Assembly (NCBI GenBank): GCA_021464245.1
Contig: JADCRB010000040.1
Location: forward strand, 10,555,528-10,619,527
Direction: 5' to 3'
DNA: 64,000 nucleotides
DNA from: Carallia brachiata
Lineage: Eukaryota; Streptophyta; Magnoliopsida; Malpighiales; Rhizophoraceae
In this document: one piece after another, positions 12,146-25,402 of the stretch
How positions within the stretch are numbered: position 1 is the first letter of the stretch
How the letters are laid out: each line of letters begins with the position of its first letter
The notes under the pieces: generated by a model
What the model was told of the DNA's origin: nothing
Databases searched by the model: none
Seen by the model: the letters and a program-made list of their open reading frames with translations, nothing else
Position numbers and translations under genes: made by a program

Positions 12146-14146
12146 AGCACATAATGCAAAATTTATCATTTTAATATTTGGTCAATTGCAACTCTGCTTC
12201 AGGCTGAAATATTTGGTGCGGCTGTTCTTGAGGGTTAGCTAGTTAAATTCTTTCTTTTGTTCAGTCAATCTTCTTGATATTTTTTGCTATAGTAAACAAA
12301 ATCAAATTTTCTTTATCCAAAGTGCATGCATCTGATTCCTTTTTTTTTAACCCCTTTGAGATTAGTAGTTCAGCGGTACAAAGATGAATCAGTTGGAAGC
12401 TATTGATTCTAATCACTTTAGTTATAGCTGAGTTCTCAAATGCATTTGATTCTTTAGGAGAGTCAAAGATAAATGGGACGGTGGTTAAAGATAGCATATT
12501 GGCTACATCAGTTTATAACTAATTATTCGTTTTAAAGAATATGTTCGGTGACAACAACGGCCCATTCGACTGAGAATAGCCTATCAGAAAGCAAAGGAGG
12601 TTTTATTGAAAAATCCTAGGTTACAGCCCATTAGTTTTGTAACGTGCTTTCATTAACTCGGACTAGACCATCTGTGTATCTCGTTAATTTTTACGACTCA
12701 ATAATTGATTCCTTTATTTATTTATTTATATTTTTTCGTGAAACTCTATTCTTACCCAAGATTAACCCAACCAAAAAAAAAAAAAAGCCTAAATTCCTAC
12801 AAATGAGATACAACTCAATTATTAATGAAGCTATTTTCAAAAAATTCCTGAATTTCTGCAAATGAAATACAACTCAATTAGTAAATGAAGTTATTATCAA
12901 AATTAAAAGTTTTGAGTATGAGTTTCAAACAAAGCTAAATAAAAAAAAATTATTCTTAGATTTTTTTAAGGTTTTTTTTTTCCTAGAAGTGATTTCTAGT
13001 GTTTACACCTATAGAAACAGTGGTTAGTATAATGCAGAACTTTTTCTTTCTCCTTTCTACCTATATAGTTGATAAAATTTGATGCACAAGAAACAACTTT
13101 TTGTTTCCATTAACAATAATAATTTATTAGATCGTAGCTTACACAGTATAAGGAGTAAAAAGAACAACTTTATTCTTAAGTTATTTAAGTGTTTTTTTTT
13201 TAGAAAATGATTTTTAGCTTTTACTCCTATAGAAACAGTAGTTGGTATAATGTAGAACATTTTTTTTTTTACTTTCTTCCACCTACATGGTTGGGACACT
13301 TCTTGAATAAAAAAAATTTGATACACACACAACAACTTATTGTTTCGATTAACAATAATAATTTATTAACTTACGCAGTTATAAAGAGTAGATTTTTGTG
13401 TCTTAAAAATCTGTGTATAGATTTTTTCACACTTGTACCCGTTTCACTTTTCACTGTATGAATGTCTTGCATTCGCCAAATAGATAAATTAAATGCGAGG
13501 GCCCCGAAAGTCCAATATGTGAGATGGATGGGAAAAATGATCAATCGTCCTCACACCTCGTCCTATAATTACTATTATTGGATCAGTATTTATGCGCTAT
13601 TTGCTTTTTACTTGAGTGGGTCATCGATTGGTCATAGAATGACGTGCAGGGGTTGGGAGAGGAGGAGGAAAAGCAAAAAGTTAAAGCAAGCTTTTTTTTT
13701 TCAGCTTTCCAGCGTTGCATTTGCCAACAACTTCAGTAGAGAGTGGCGACTGATTATCAAAGTGCAAAATGGGTGTCCGCCTAGTTAATGTTTTCGTCGG
13801 TTTGCATTAATTGATGTCGTTGGGTGATTGCCCAAAACGATGCAAACAAGAAAATGCTTGGTAAGTGGAATATTTTTTATCCGTGTTCCAAAAAAGTACA
13901 GTCTTTGGTTGCAAATTTGTGGTGTCATTTTTGTGCAGCCAATCATTTTGATTGTATTTTTTGCGGACTTCTATTACTCATAGACTAAATACCCGTGTCC
14001 AGGAATTGGAGCTAATGCAATTAATCCCATTGACTCTCATCGGTGGGAATCATAGTCATGGAATGTCATGAAGATGAAGCTCTCTATTTATAATATTTTA
14101 TAATTCATCGTTTCCTCATAATATTTAAGCATAAATGTCAGTAGAG
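12146..14146. other. Intergenic, no gene seen
   Basis: AT-rich, with no supported coding region. It contains the tandem duplication at 12953-13395. It also holds a smaller one at about 12790-12905, where a block containing ATACAACTCAATTA recurs about 60 bp later. Confidence 0.6.
12953..13395 (+). repeat. Diverged tandem duplication, unit about 210 bp
   Basis: Copy 1 (about 12953-13160) and copy 2 (about 13170-13395) share, in order, TTATTCTTA, a T run, CCTATAGAAACAGT, GGTATAAT/AGTATAAT, a T-rich stretch, TTGATRCACA and TTAACAATAATAATTTATTA. Indels and substitutions make them clearly unequal, so the duplication is not recent. No coding content. Confidence 0.8.
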
Positions 14147-15809
14147 GTGGCAAACAAATATGTCAGATCTATTTAAATCGAGTTATTCCAATTTCGAGTC
14201 TTTTAGGTCTTTTTGGTTTCGTATTTCAAATTATTCAGATTTCCAATTCATTGATCTCAATTATTTCGGGTTTCAGATTAGATTCGGGCTGATTTTGAGT
14301 AATCTATTGTGATATTTTTTTTGATCGAAGATCTATTGTGATATTTTTGTTTGATACAACAATTAGGTTTGCATTTTTTACTATATTATATATTACATAT
14401 TACAAAAAACAATTAATTTAAATGTGAGTAATTGAAATTTTAATTAATTTACAAAATTTTTTATCATGTATCTATCCAATATACAATTAATTAATAAGAA
14501 AAATAATATAATTAGGTGTAAATTGTATTGTTTGTCTCGTATTGAATATCATAAATTTTATTACAGTGTCTATATATAATATGTCTGCTTAAGTATATTG
14601 ACAAAATATTTTAAAGTAATGAAATGAATGAATTATAAATAAAGTAATCAAATAAATAAACTAAATTCTACTTAATTCTTGGGAAATTTTCCAAATAATA
14701 CAACTTTTCAAAAAATAATGCAGCAATCTATTCATAGTTGCAATTGAGAGAAAATTTTCAATATTATTAATCTCTATAAATTTTGTTTATTTTATATATG
14801 TAAGTTTGAAATTTGCGTTAAATGACTTAATAAAATGAAAGACGATCACTTATTAGTAATAAATGAAGTGATTTAGTCATTTTATTCATTCGATAAACAA
14901 TTGTATGTAACTAAGAAATGCTAATCAAGATCAATTACTCATTTGTTAGAAGGAATTTAATGCATTTATCTCCACCAAATGTATTGGGAAATATATTTTG
15001 CATTAAAATTAACGATTTGTGTAGTTACGATTAAGTTCATTTTGGGTTATCAAACAAAAAAAATCATTTCAGTTTATTTATTTGATATTTCTTGTAAAAA
15101 TTAAAAATAAAACTCAATTACTCAATCAATTCAATGGAAGTTTGAATTGCATTCTAGACTAATGAAAGTAACTGATATAACTTCACTATTACAAACTTTA
15201 TGATCTTATATGTGTATAATAAAAGATTATATAGTTATTTGCTTTCTTTGCTAAAAAAAATTTAATTTTTTTTAATTTTTTAATTTCTTTATAATGGAAA
15301 ATCATTCTCCTCCTAATGTTTTTTTGTTAATTCAATAGTATGCATTGAAATTATAACTTTCTTGTATTTTTCTTTCTCTTTATTTTTTTTCATTTTATTC
15401 GGAGAAAAGTTTTCTTGGAAATTGATAACATGACTAACATATAAGTTATATTAAATTTCATTACTTAGAAAACTTTAAATTAAATAATTAATATTTGATA
15501 TATTTCAACAAACTATTCATATGATTATATAATAAATTAAATAATTAGAGCATAATTGAAAAGATAATTATCATTCAAAATAAAAGAAAATCTTTCAGCT
15601 CTGATTTTTTTAAGATTTGTTTAGATTTTTGCGGGTTTTAAGTTTTATGAGTATGGATTATATGGGTTTGGGGTCATTGGAGGTTCAAGTTGTTTCAACT
15701 TCTTCGAGTTAGAAATCGTTATGTTTATAATCAATGCTGATTGGATCAAGTTGAGTTTTAGATGAATTGAATCATATGATTCAGATTGAGCCAACTTTTG
15801 CTGCCTCCA
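14147..15809. mobile_element. Probable degenerate hAT-like non-autonomous element
   Basis: The left edge (TAGAGGTGGCAAAC) and the inverted right edge (TGGAGGCAGCAAAA) form an imperfect TIR of the GGTGGCAAA kind seen in plant hAT elements. Both subterminal regions are rich in TTTCGGGTTTCAG-like and TTCGAGTT-like words, a style typical of these elements. The interior is AT-rich and non-coding. I could not find a matching 8-bp target duplication, so the limits are approximate. Confidence 0.5.
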
Positions 15810-18217
15810 GCTCAATCCAAGCTTGAACGCCTCGCTTTGGCCAGGTACAATACCGAAAGCAGGAACAGATCATGAAATTTGAAAGGATAATGATATTCAG
15901 AGGAAAAAAAAAAATTGTGCATAACAATAAAAAAAAAACTGGATTAAAATTTAATTGATAAAAAAAAAAACTCAATCCAGTTTTATTTGATAGTTCCTTA
16001 TTGTTGAGTTTTTTCATTTGCATCGACTTTTTTGTGCTGGTAATAAAGCTCAATTTAAAGTTGTTTCCTTTGCACTACACTGGGTTGGAAATTTACCATG
16101 TGGCTGGTTGCCAAATGCCAAATGCTTCGGATGCACTGTCTTTTTTAAAAGAATATATATATTTTGAATGAATAGTCACAATCGTATAAGTAGGACTTGG
16201 CGAGAAATGAAAAGAAAAGAGGTGCAAATCCTGTTTACTAAAATGAAGCATATACCTCATTTTCACTGAGACAAGTCTCATGCTTTAGTCGTTGTATGTG
16301 TCTATTCCTTGTTCATTTTTTTCTTTTAGTATATGGTCACGGAGTACTAATTTTGTTCTAGGAATTCTGTCTGTTTTACTGTCTCTGACGGCCAATCAGG
16401 ACAATGTGAATATATTACGGAACAAATTAGTGGACCATGTAAATATGACCATTTCGAAAATTACGTGTGCTTGTACACAAACATCTCTGTAAAATTCCAC
16501 CCAAATGCAGACTTCACATCTTGCATTATCCGTGCAGGATCGATTGTGCAAGGACATCCACATGATGAGTGTCCTAATGTTTTTGGTCGTGATGTGCTGC
16601 AATATCTGGAGTATGAAATGTCTCAATTTTTTATCATTACAGCCAGCTTGATCAATTCTTCAAATCGATGAAGAGCGGCAGCTCATTATAAGCCATTTCG
16701 CATATTGCTCCAATATTACATCCCAACAAATTGATCTTTTGTGGGTTAAAATATAACATCAATTCCAACTCTAACTGCCCAACAGTATCGTTATCCTTCT
16801 TTTTAGTGAAAAAGGAAGAATTATGGTTTCGAGAAGAGAAAAACCTATTTACTTTTGTTTTTCTTATGAAACAAATATACTTGATTAATTATTTTGCAAA
16901 TATGGGAATACCTTTTGAATAGTAAACAAGAAAATAATTGCGCTTGATACAATTAATTAACAGTAATAAAGGTCTAATAGTGCTCTTAATTTCAGTTATA
17001 GTGTTCAAATCTTAATCCTTACGAATCAAAATAAAATTAATGAAATTCACATAACTCTTCATAAAATAGGAATATATTAATGTCCTTATTTTACTCCGCC
17101 TGATAAACTGCTCATTTTAAGAAATAACTAATTGGAATGGCATTCTATATGTATTTTTAAGGTGTTTGATAATTTTAGATATTTTTTGTGAGTATAATTA
17201 CTTATAATCTTATAATTTATAAATTTATATTTATATTTTTTATTTTAAATAGATCTCATTTATTGTATAATATAAAATTATAAATAAATTATATTTATAA
17301 AAAAAAGAAATCAAATTATAAATCTCTACAATTTTTTTTTTAATTATCTCGCCTATCCGGCTTGTTGGAATTTACTTGTCCAAGCAAGTCACATGGCACT
17401 CTTTAGTTCCATCCAAAGGACCTGACTACACAGTCCAGAATTAGGTGTCCATCTGGCGAGTGGGCCAATTGATGAACTCTGATCGACGGAAGTAGGGTTT
17501 TCCTTGCGTAAAAGCAAAATATTTTCGATTTAATCAAACGAAAAACGTAACTGGTCATCCATGTTAATAATTAAATAATATCTAAATTCATATTTTGTAT
17601 AATAAAAAGTATATTTTATATAATAATATTAATAAACAATAATATAAAAAATTATTTTTATTTTTTTAAGTCATATTTTTTAATTATAATTATATAAAAT
17701 ATATATTATATTATATAAATTAAATAATATTTAGATACTGTATAGTCACTTGAATCAGCTCAAAAAACAAAGAATCCATTTCTTAAACTTCAAGCTGGGT
17801 CCCAATTCTGAACTCGCCAACTGGTGTATGTTTCCTGCTTAGGAATAAGTACAGCAGATGGCAAAATCAAACGGTATCATGAAGCTTCACGTAAGATCTA
17901 CTACCATTAATATTTTGCTTCGGAGGAAGGAAAAAAATTCGAACGGAAAAGTATTGTCCAAAACAGAAAAACTTTTTACCCTCCCAATTATAGAACACGG
18001 TGAGTACTGAATGATATTTCCCATTGGGTAAATTAAAGACTATTATATTTATAATAAGTGTCCGATAACATCGAAAGTGTTCAATTCTTTCGATGTCAAG
18101 TAAGTTTTGTGAGCTCTATACGATCCTAAAAATTGAACGAATTTCGCAAGACCTCTTGAATTTCAATAGAAAAAAGACATCAGGGCTAAGCCAACAAGGA
18201 CCTTACACTTAGATGTC

Positions 18218-18220
<3 letters not shown>

Positions 18221-18261
<41 letters not shown>
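18221..18261 (+). repeat. Compound microsatellite (ACTA)n(TA)n
   Basis: About four ACTA units run directly into about 13 TA units. A likely polymorphic marker; no gene overlaps it. Confidence 0.9.
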
Positions 18262-19107
18262 GCATATTTTAAATCTTAAATTTTTCAATTTTTTACCAAA
18301 TCAGTCATTTTGTTTATAAAAAGTGATTAATTTATTAATAAATGAATTTAACCTAATTCAAATTATTAAAAAATGTTAAATAAATGAATTAAACATTTTT
18401 TTCATCAACAAAATATGTATATTAAATATTTTTTAATTAATAAATATATGAATTAAAAAAATAATATGCATATTTTTTGATTAAAAAATTCAATATATGT
18501 ATCTAAGTTTTTTTCAAATATTTTTTTTAGTTCAAAATTATTTTTTAATACATTAAACACTTTTCGTCAACATATGTACTGATTTGGTAAAAAATTAAAA
18601 AGTTTAAAACTCAAATAAAATTTTAAAAAAGTTTAGAACTCAAATGAAAAAAATGTAAAGGTTTAGGATTTAAAATATGTATATATATATATATAACTAT
18701 TGATATGCTGGATTTTACAAACTTTGGGCGGATTATGAGGTTGGATTTAAATAATATTGACAAAGAAAGAGGAGATGAATTATATTTCTTGAATGTGACC
18801 GAAAATACATGTAAGGTCACGGCGGAAACTAGTTAACAACTCCATAGTGCAAGTGTGGGCATAAATCAGTGGATATTCCATACACTAGATAGAAAATAAA
18901 TTCGATTCCATTTATCAAAAACAATTCTTTTGAGTTTGGTCCATTAGTGGCATAATTATAAAAATGTTTTGATAACATTACAATATTGTTGTCTTCTCTA
19001 TGGAGTATATAATTATTATTGTCAGGCATATTATTTTATTTTATTTTATTTTTATTTTCTTGTCTTTTTCTAAATAATTAAAAATGAAAAAAAACCTTTT
19101 CTCTATG

Positions 19108-19225
19108 TTTTTTTTTTTTTTGTGTTAAAAGATGGCAGACATAGCCATAAATAAGGGGAGAGAATGGGGAGACGAGGTTCAAACACTGCCTCCCAATTAG
19201 CACAAGGATTAGATAGCCAATTGAT
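19108..19225 (-). mobile_element. Possible SINE-like remnant
   Basis: On the minus strand TGGCTATCTAATCC (box A-like) is followed by GTTTGAACCTC (box B-like) and the unit ends in an A run (T run at about 19110-19121). This is the layout of a tRNA-derived SINE. No convincing target duplication was found, so the call is weak, unlike the clear SINE at 59424-59615. Confidence 0.3.
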
Positions 19226-19790
19226 TCAATTTTTCCCTCTTCTCATAAATTACACATAATAATCTTGTTAGGTACTAGACAAAGAAAGAGAAATTGAGTG
19301 AGAGACTTGTATATCGTTTATAAATCTATTATATATTAAATTTAATAATTTTATATATCATAAATTATTAAAAAAATAAATAAAAAGACTTATAAAATTT
19401 ATAATTAAAATTAATATATAATAAATTTATAAATAATATGCATAATACTTAAATCGGTTCTTCGCTTGAACCACTCCACTAGGTTCAGTAACCTTTTCTG
19501 GTCCCGTTAACCAGCCTTTACGCGGTGGCATTTAATTGACGTGACCAGAGCGCTCTTCAAACCGGGAAAACACAAATGCCTAACAATTTCTCGATTGATT
19601 GGGTAATTGACATTCCATAAGCGTGTTATTTCTGTCACTTTTAGATGGGAAGTCGAATTTGAAAGCATTGAGCCAACAGGATGTTTCCTTGTGCCAAAAA
19701 CCATTTGACAGACTGTAATTAGCTGTTCAATATTTACTTGGTGCTAAAGACACTTTACTAAACCTTTCACCTACTCTGTTGTTTTGCCAC

Positions 19791-19797
19791 TATAAAT
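19791..19797 (+). promoter_or_regulatory. TATA box of the snakin gene
   Basis: TATAAAT lies 93 bp upstream of the snakin start codon. The first ATG downstream of it, at 19797, opens an unrelated short frame and is probably upstream of, or at, the transcription start. Confidence 0.65.
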
Positions 19798-19883
19798 GCC
19801 CCAACTTGCCCACTTAGACTTAGCACACAACAAAAGTCTCTTCCAAAGTTTTCTTCATTTCCATATCACTCATACCAAACAGC

Positions 19884-20303
19884 ATGAAGCCACTCCTTGC
19901 AGTCTTTTTGCTTCTTTCTTTTCTTTTGACACCCTCTTTCACTGGGGTCTCAATGGCTGGTTCAGGTTGGCTGTTAATTTGATATTTCATTGAATTTAAT
20001 AATTTCTACTTTGCTTCAAGCATTGCGTTTGTTTTGGACTAGCCAATATATAATAAATATTTTGTATATGATGTACGTGGTATATGATCAGTAATTAAAT
20101 TTGGAAAATTTATGACAGCATTCTGTGATTCCAAGTGCGGGGTTAGATGCTCAAAAGCAGGACTCCCAGATCGATGCTTGAAGTACTGTGGAATTTGCTG
20201 TGAGAAGTGCAATTGTGTGCCGTCTGGGACATACGGTAACAAGGACGAATGCCCCTGCTACAGGGACCTCAAGAACTCCAAGGGCAATTCCAAGTGTCCC
20301 TGA
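19884..20303 (+). CDS. SN1: Snakin-1/GASA cysteine-rich peptide
   Basis: Two exons, 19884-19965 and 20119-20303, joined by a 153-bp GT-AG intron, give 88 residues, the usual length for snakin-1. Residues 1 to about 23 are a hydrophobic signal peptide ([17 protein letters not shown]). The mature part carries all 12 family cysteines, with [35 protein letters not shown] and a final KCP. GASA/snakin peptides are secreted or wall-associated, form six disulfides, and act in hormone-responsive growth and in antimicrobial defence. The start is the only ATG giving a signal peptide, and a TATA box lies 93 bp upstream. The intron falls between signal peptide and cysteine domain, as in relatives. The gene looks intact. 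Growth versus defence cannot be told from sequence. Confidence 0.97.
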
Positions 20304-21935
20304 ACAAAAATTTGAAGCCTCATGATGATGATGATGAGGATACACTTCTTCCACATAATGGCCTACCCCCATTTCATTATGCTTCGATTAAATGCATATG
20401 TAGTTCCATGCATATATATATATATATATTTGTTGAGATTGCTATGTTAAGAATTGTTTGAAGAGCGAATTGGGAGTATTAATTTGCAGCGTCTTTGGAA
20501 TGTTAGAGTGTGGATCTCAGTCGTCAGATCACGTAAATGCTTCATGGACAATATGTGAGACAACAATTGCTTTGATCTTGGCCTTCTGCAGTGCATGTCA
20601 CATAATGTACTGGTGTTGCGGAAAGTAGTAGAATTAATGAATAAATTATGCTTAAATCCCACTCCTTTGGTCACTTTCAGCCTTTTTTTTTTTTTTTCCG
20701 AATCATAACTATTGCAACTAAAGAGTTCGGTTCCTACGCCGGTGGCTGGAGAGGTTGTCAGATTTGCAATTCGTGCAAGACCGGCCAGTTTTGGGTGTCA
20801 AAATGTAAATACTTTGGTTTTGTTGGTGTTTTCTGTTTGGGATATCCTGCTTCTTCCTTTGTAATTCATGGCGATGTCAGATTAGAATAGTGGGGGCTGT
20901 TTTGGACCAACTTTGGTTGACTGATTTTCAAAGAGGCAGATGCATGTGACTGCATTGTACGAGGTAACAGATACTTTTGCCCTGTGGGGCACCACAACCT
21001 TGTTTATGACGCACACCCAACCCAAGTGACATTTGCCTTTGCAGATGACCGCTTCGGCCCACCTAGGCGAAAAGCATCCTCGTAATAATACTCTACAAAT
21101 AGAACAGGAAAAGGCCACCGAAGCAAGGAAGTGGGGAAAAATAGGATGCCAAATCTAAAAATTGAAATTACTTGCAAGTCATTCCAATCCAGAAAATTGT
21201 TTATAAAATATTGAAACAATCGGATATTGTCTTTTTTTTTTTGAAAAATATGGCAAAAGACAAATGGTACCCTTGCGAGTGTATCTCTATAGGGCTATCT
21301 AGCCGAATCTTTAATTTAGGACACGTCATCAATAATATTTTTTTTATCATTGTAAAGTTAATATTGTCATTTTTATTATTGTGATTTTATAGTTTATTTA
21401 AAATATTTTAGATTATTTATGAGTTTTGGTAAATATTATTTTAGAATATTTGGTTATTAAGTATTCTTTTTTAAGTAATTAAATAATGTGTCAATTTAGT
21501 TTATTTTTTTAGTTTTGTTTGGTCATCAAGTTTACTTAGTTGGTAAGTATTCTCTCTTATTAGTTAGGTGGTTTTTATATTAAATAAATATGTAAGCTTA
21601 AAGGTTAATTCATTCGAGTAAAGTTATCAATTTATCAATAAAAATTCTCTGTTTGAATCTTGTTCATCTTCTCTGGTGAATTCCAAAAACCTTTAAAAGT
21701 TCAATCGTATGTTGGTCTTTATCTATCTTATTTTTTGCACTTCTGTCTCGCATCATTTGGATTATAGGTTCAACCTCCACCTGAGAAGTCTTGATTTGTA
21801 ACCCTCATTTTATAGGGAGCAATGTATACTTCACCCCATCATTCTCAAGCCTATAGACATTCTTTTTACCTGAATGTTAAGCATCAACATTAAATTGTCA
21901 TAGCCAACATCAAAGAATCAAAATAGATTCAAAAA
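20304..21935. other. Snakin 3' flank and intergenic DNA
   Basis: Directly after the stop comes a GATGATGATGATGAGGAT stretch and, at about 20411-20429, a TA microsatellite, both probably in the 3' UTR or just beyond. No other gene is supported. From about 21,600 the sequence (AATAAAAATTCTCTGTTTGAATC) may be the edge of the gypsy element that follows, but no LTR pair could be confirmed. Confidence 0.5.
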
Positions 21936-23025
21936 CTGGTTATGAAAGGCAAAGTAACTAGTGGTTTGGAGACAGAAATTCCGAAAGTAGTTAAGTCATT
22001 GCTAAAGAAATTCAATGAGATTGCACCAGAAGAATTACCAAACAGATTGCTACTGATGCATAATATACAACACCAAATTGATTTGGTCTTTGACGGTAGT
22101 CTTCTTAATCTGCCACACTATTAGATGTGTTCCAAGGAGAGTGAGATCTTAAAGGAGAAAATTGAAGAACTACTGCGAAAAGGGCATATTAAGAGGAATA
22201 TAAGTCTTTGTGCTGTACCAGCCTTACTAACCTGAAGAAAGATGGCAATTGGCGGATGTGTGTTGAAGATCACCATTGAATACAAGTTTCCAATTCTTAG
22301 GCAGGATGATATGCTAGACTAACTCAATAGATCTAAAGTGTTTTCGAAGATTGATCTTCAAAGTGGATATCATCAGATCAATATCAGACCTGGACACGAG
22401 TAGAAGACTGTATTCAAGACTCAAAATGGTCTTTATGAATGGTTAGTTATGTCATTCGGTCTTTCTAATGCTCCCACACCTTTATGAGGTTGATGAATTA
22501 GATACTGAAACCTTTCATTGAAAAATTTGCTGTTGTGTACTTTGATGATATCCTTATTTATAGTTGATTGGTGGATGATAATATTTTACACTTGAGGAAG
22601 ATTTAGTGGTACTGTAAGAGAATAAGCTATATGTGAATTTGAAGAAGTGTAGCTTCATAACTGACAAACTACTCTTTTTTGGGTACATGGTCAATTTTGA
22701 TGGCATTTAGGTTGACGAGGAGAAAGTGTGGGTAATTCGAAATTGATCTACTTCCAAAACTGTAGGCGAAGTGCATAATTTCCATGACCTAACAACCTTT
22801 TACTAAAGATTCATCCGCAACTTCAGTACTATCATGGCACTCATTACAAAGTGTCTTAAGAAAGGCAAGTTCCAATAGAAAGATGAGGAAAAACAGTGGT
22901 CCGCATTTATTAAGGAGAAGTTGTATACTGCTCTAGTGTTAGCTTTACCTAGCTTTAACAATTTGTTTGAAGAAGAATGCAATGCTAGCAAAGTTACAGC
23001 TGGTATTGTTCTTTCCAAAAAAAAA

Positions 23026-23590
23026 ATTGGTCAGTTACTTATTACAGTGAATAGCTTAGTGAAACTTGGTAGAAGTAGTTTATTTATAACAAAAAATTTT
23101 ATACTGTTGTGACAGCTTTCAAATATTGGAAACATTACCTTGTGGGACATAAGTTCATATTGTACTCAGATCACCAAATCCTGAAGTATCTCCACATCCA
23201 GAAGCGAATCAATAGTGACATGCATGCCAAGTGATTCACTTTTTAATAGAAGTTTTCTTTCAAGCTATTCCACAAGGTAGGCCAACTGAACAAGGTTGCT
23301 GAAGCCTTAAGTTGAAGAGCATCTCTATTAATCACATTGAGCAATGAGATAATGGGCTTTGAAACTCTTCGTGAACTGTATGAACATGATGAAGACTTCC
23401 AAGCTATTTGAGAGAAGTGTGTTCAGCAGCAGCCTACAAATGATTTTCATATCCATTATGACTATCTGATGCATGAGAATCAGTTCTATATTCCCAATCA
23501 TTATTGGGAGAGAAAATTTTTCATAATCTACATGGAGGTTGTATTGCAGGCCATCATAGATGTGACAAAACAATTGCTATTGTTGAGAAG
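23026..23590 (+). repeat. RNase H segment, first of two direct copies
   Basis: This segment and 24117-24648 align along nearly their whole length (for example CTTGGTAGAAGT..., GTGGGACATAAG, TGTACTCAGATCACCAA, GTGACATGCATGCCAAGTG). They carry different substitutions and indels. Both end near CAATTGCTAYTGTTGA. They are about 1.09 kb apart in direct orientation. Confidence 0.85.
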
Positions 23591-24116
23591 CGGTAAAAAT
23601 CATCACAGCTAAAGAGGGAAATCTGCAAGTTTATCTAGTTGTACTACGTTTGTCAAACAGAGCTGATATATTAACGTAGAACAAGTAGTGCAAGACTTCT
23701 TGAATCTAGAGGACTGTCAAAAGAAATCTTAACACAGATTCTAGAAGACTTGATTCCAAGTATATCTAAAATGTTTGAAGCATATTTCAAGACTAATCTA
23801 GGCAAAGGAAGCCCTTACCCATCAACGATTAAGATTTCTTTTTAGGATTAAGATTTGGGAAAAAGACAACGCCAAGGCTAATGGCTAATAAAAGAGAGGC
23901 GGTTGCATTACCCATAGGCCATAGCCATATAAAATTGCATTGCTCTCGAAACGAAAAATTGAGAATACAGAATAGAAAAAACAAAGAAGATGAAGAAGGC
24001 TTCTTCTTGTTGTTTCTCTACATCTTCCGCTTCTCTTTTAAAAGGGACACCTTATTCCAATTCCTAGTCTTCATTATCTCGGCTTCTCCCCCTCTACCTT
24101 CATAACTGTTGATTTT

Positions 24117-24648
24117 CTTGGTAGTTACCTATTATAGTGAAAAGTTAGGGAAACTTGGTAGAAGTGGTTTATTTATAACAAAAAATTTTATGCTGTTGTG
24201 AGAATTTTGAAGTATTGGAAACATTATATAGTGGGACATAAGCTCATATTGTACTCAGATCACCAAGTCCTAAAGTATCTCTACAGCCAAAAGTGAATCA
24301 GTTGTGACATGCATGCCAAGTGATTCACTTTTCAATAGAAGTTTTCTTTCAAGCTGTTCCGTAAGACAGACCAACTGAACATGGTTGTTGATGCCTTAAG
24401 TCGGAGAGTATCTCTATTAATCACATTGAGCAATGAGATAGTAGTTCTGAAACTTTTCGTGAACTGTATAAATATGATAAGACTTCCAAACTATTTGGGA
24501 GAAATGTGTTCAACAACACCTGCCGATAATCTTCATATCCATGATGTTCTATATTTTCCAATCATTATTGGGAGTGAAAAGTTCATAATCTACATGGATT
24601 TATTGTAGGCCATCATAGACGTGACAAAACAATTGCTACTGTTGAAAA
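24117..24648 (+). repeat. RNase H segment, second direct copy
   Basis: Partner of 23026-23590. It differs by scattered substitutions and a deletion of about 30 bp in its right half, so the duplication is old or the copies came from diverged elements. A third, inverted relative lies in 62640-63080. Confidence 0.85.
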
Positions 24649-24678
24649 CATTTTATGGAAAAAAAATTTTCTCATTTT

Positions 24679-24892
24679 TTGGTGTTTGTTTCACGTAAAA
24701 TATTTTACAACGGAAAATTTAGAACTTTTCAGGAAAAATAATTTCTTTTTTTTCTGATCTAAAATTATTTTTTGAGAAAAATATAAAGTGTACTTTAAAT
24801 TAGTGAAAAGGAAAAATTATTATTTTCACTGTATACATTTTCTCCTATAAATATTTTATAAAAATAAATTATTTTATAGCAAACAAACCGAT
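24679..24892. mobile_element. Small MITE-like element
   Basis: The left end (TTGGTGTTTGTTTCACGTAA) and the inverted right end (TATCGGTTTGTTTGCTATAA) form an imperfect TIR sharing GGT.TTTGTTT. About 214 bp, AT-rich interior, no coding. No exact target duplication was recognised. Confidence 0.5.
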
Positions 24893-25402
24893 ATTACTAA
24901 ACAAATTGCAGGCCCACGGCTCTCCAAAAAAAGTTTCCATCATGTCATTGACTTGTTGGTGTTTAGCTGCTTTTCATAGTCATAAGTAATCTAGGCCATT
25001 TGACATATTGGCAACAGAATTTTGATAACACGATCAAAAATATATTGTACGTAAAAGAACTTCCAAGATAATTATGAAAATACAGTACTGGGATAAGCTT
25101 GGAATGCACAATCATCCCACTCCCAATACCCCCTGGAGCCTGGAGGATTGTACACACAAGTTTAAGGCCTAATTGCTCGCAGATTATCCACAACATCCTG
25201 AATACTAACACAGCCCTACAACAGACAGAACTAAGCTCCAGGCTAAAAGCATAACAAACTAAACAACAACTAAGGGCAAAAGAGGAGAGGAAAACACACC
25301 AACAACAAAAGAAACGTTAAAAAAATAAGTGTCCCCATCCAAAAAAACTATAGTAGCAGAAAAGTTTTTGATAAGAATGCTTGCCCTCCTCCTTTTACAT
25401 GT

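Larger units (their letters stand above)
15810..19783. other. Intergenic, no gene seen
   Basis: No supported gene on either strand. Holds a compound microsatellite (18221-18261), a shorter TA tract near 18673-18693, a possible SINE-like remnant (19108-19225) and long AT-rich stretches (17150-17350, 17560-17740, 18260-18620). Confidence 0.55.
21936..24648 (+). mobile_element. Rearranged Ty3/gypsy retrotransposon remains
   Basis: Broken pol sequence runs 5' to 3'. The region before RT includes [18 protein letters not shown]. The RT core has KKDGNWRMCV and the active-site stretch VVYFDDILIYS at about 22530-22565. The RNase H region has KYWKHYLVGHKFILYSDHQ near 23120-23180. Then comes the start of the integrase N-terminal region. 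Many stops and shifts make it inactive. From about 23690 to 24110 the sequence is no longer pol: CAAGACTT...CTAGAGGACTGTCA there matches the minus strand of 61360-61470, which lies beyond the end of pol in the third copy. Then RNase H repeats at 24117-24648. The order RT, RNase H, post-pol/LTR-like, RNase H implies internal deletion plus unequal recombination or two overlapping insertions. Confidence 0.85.
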
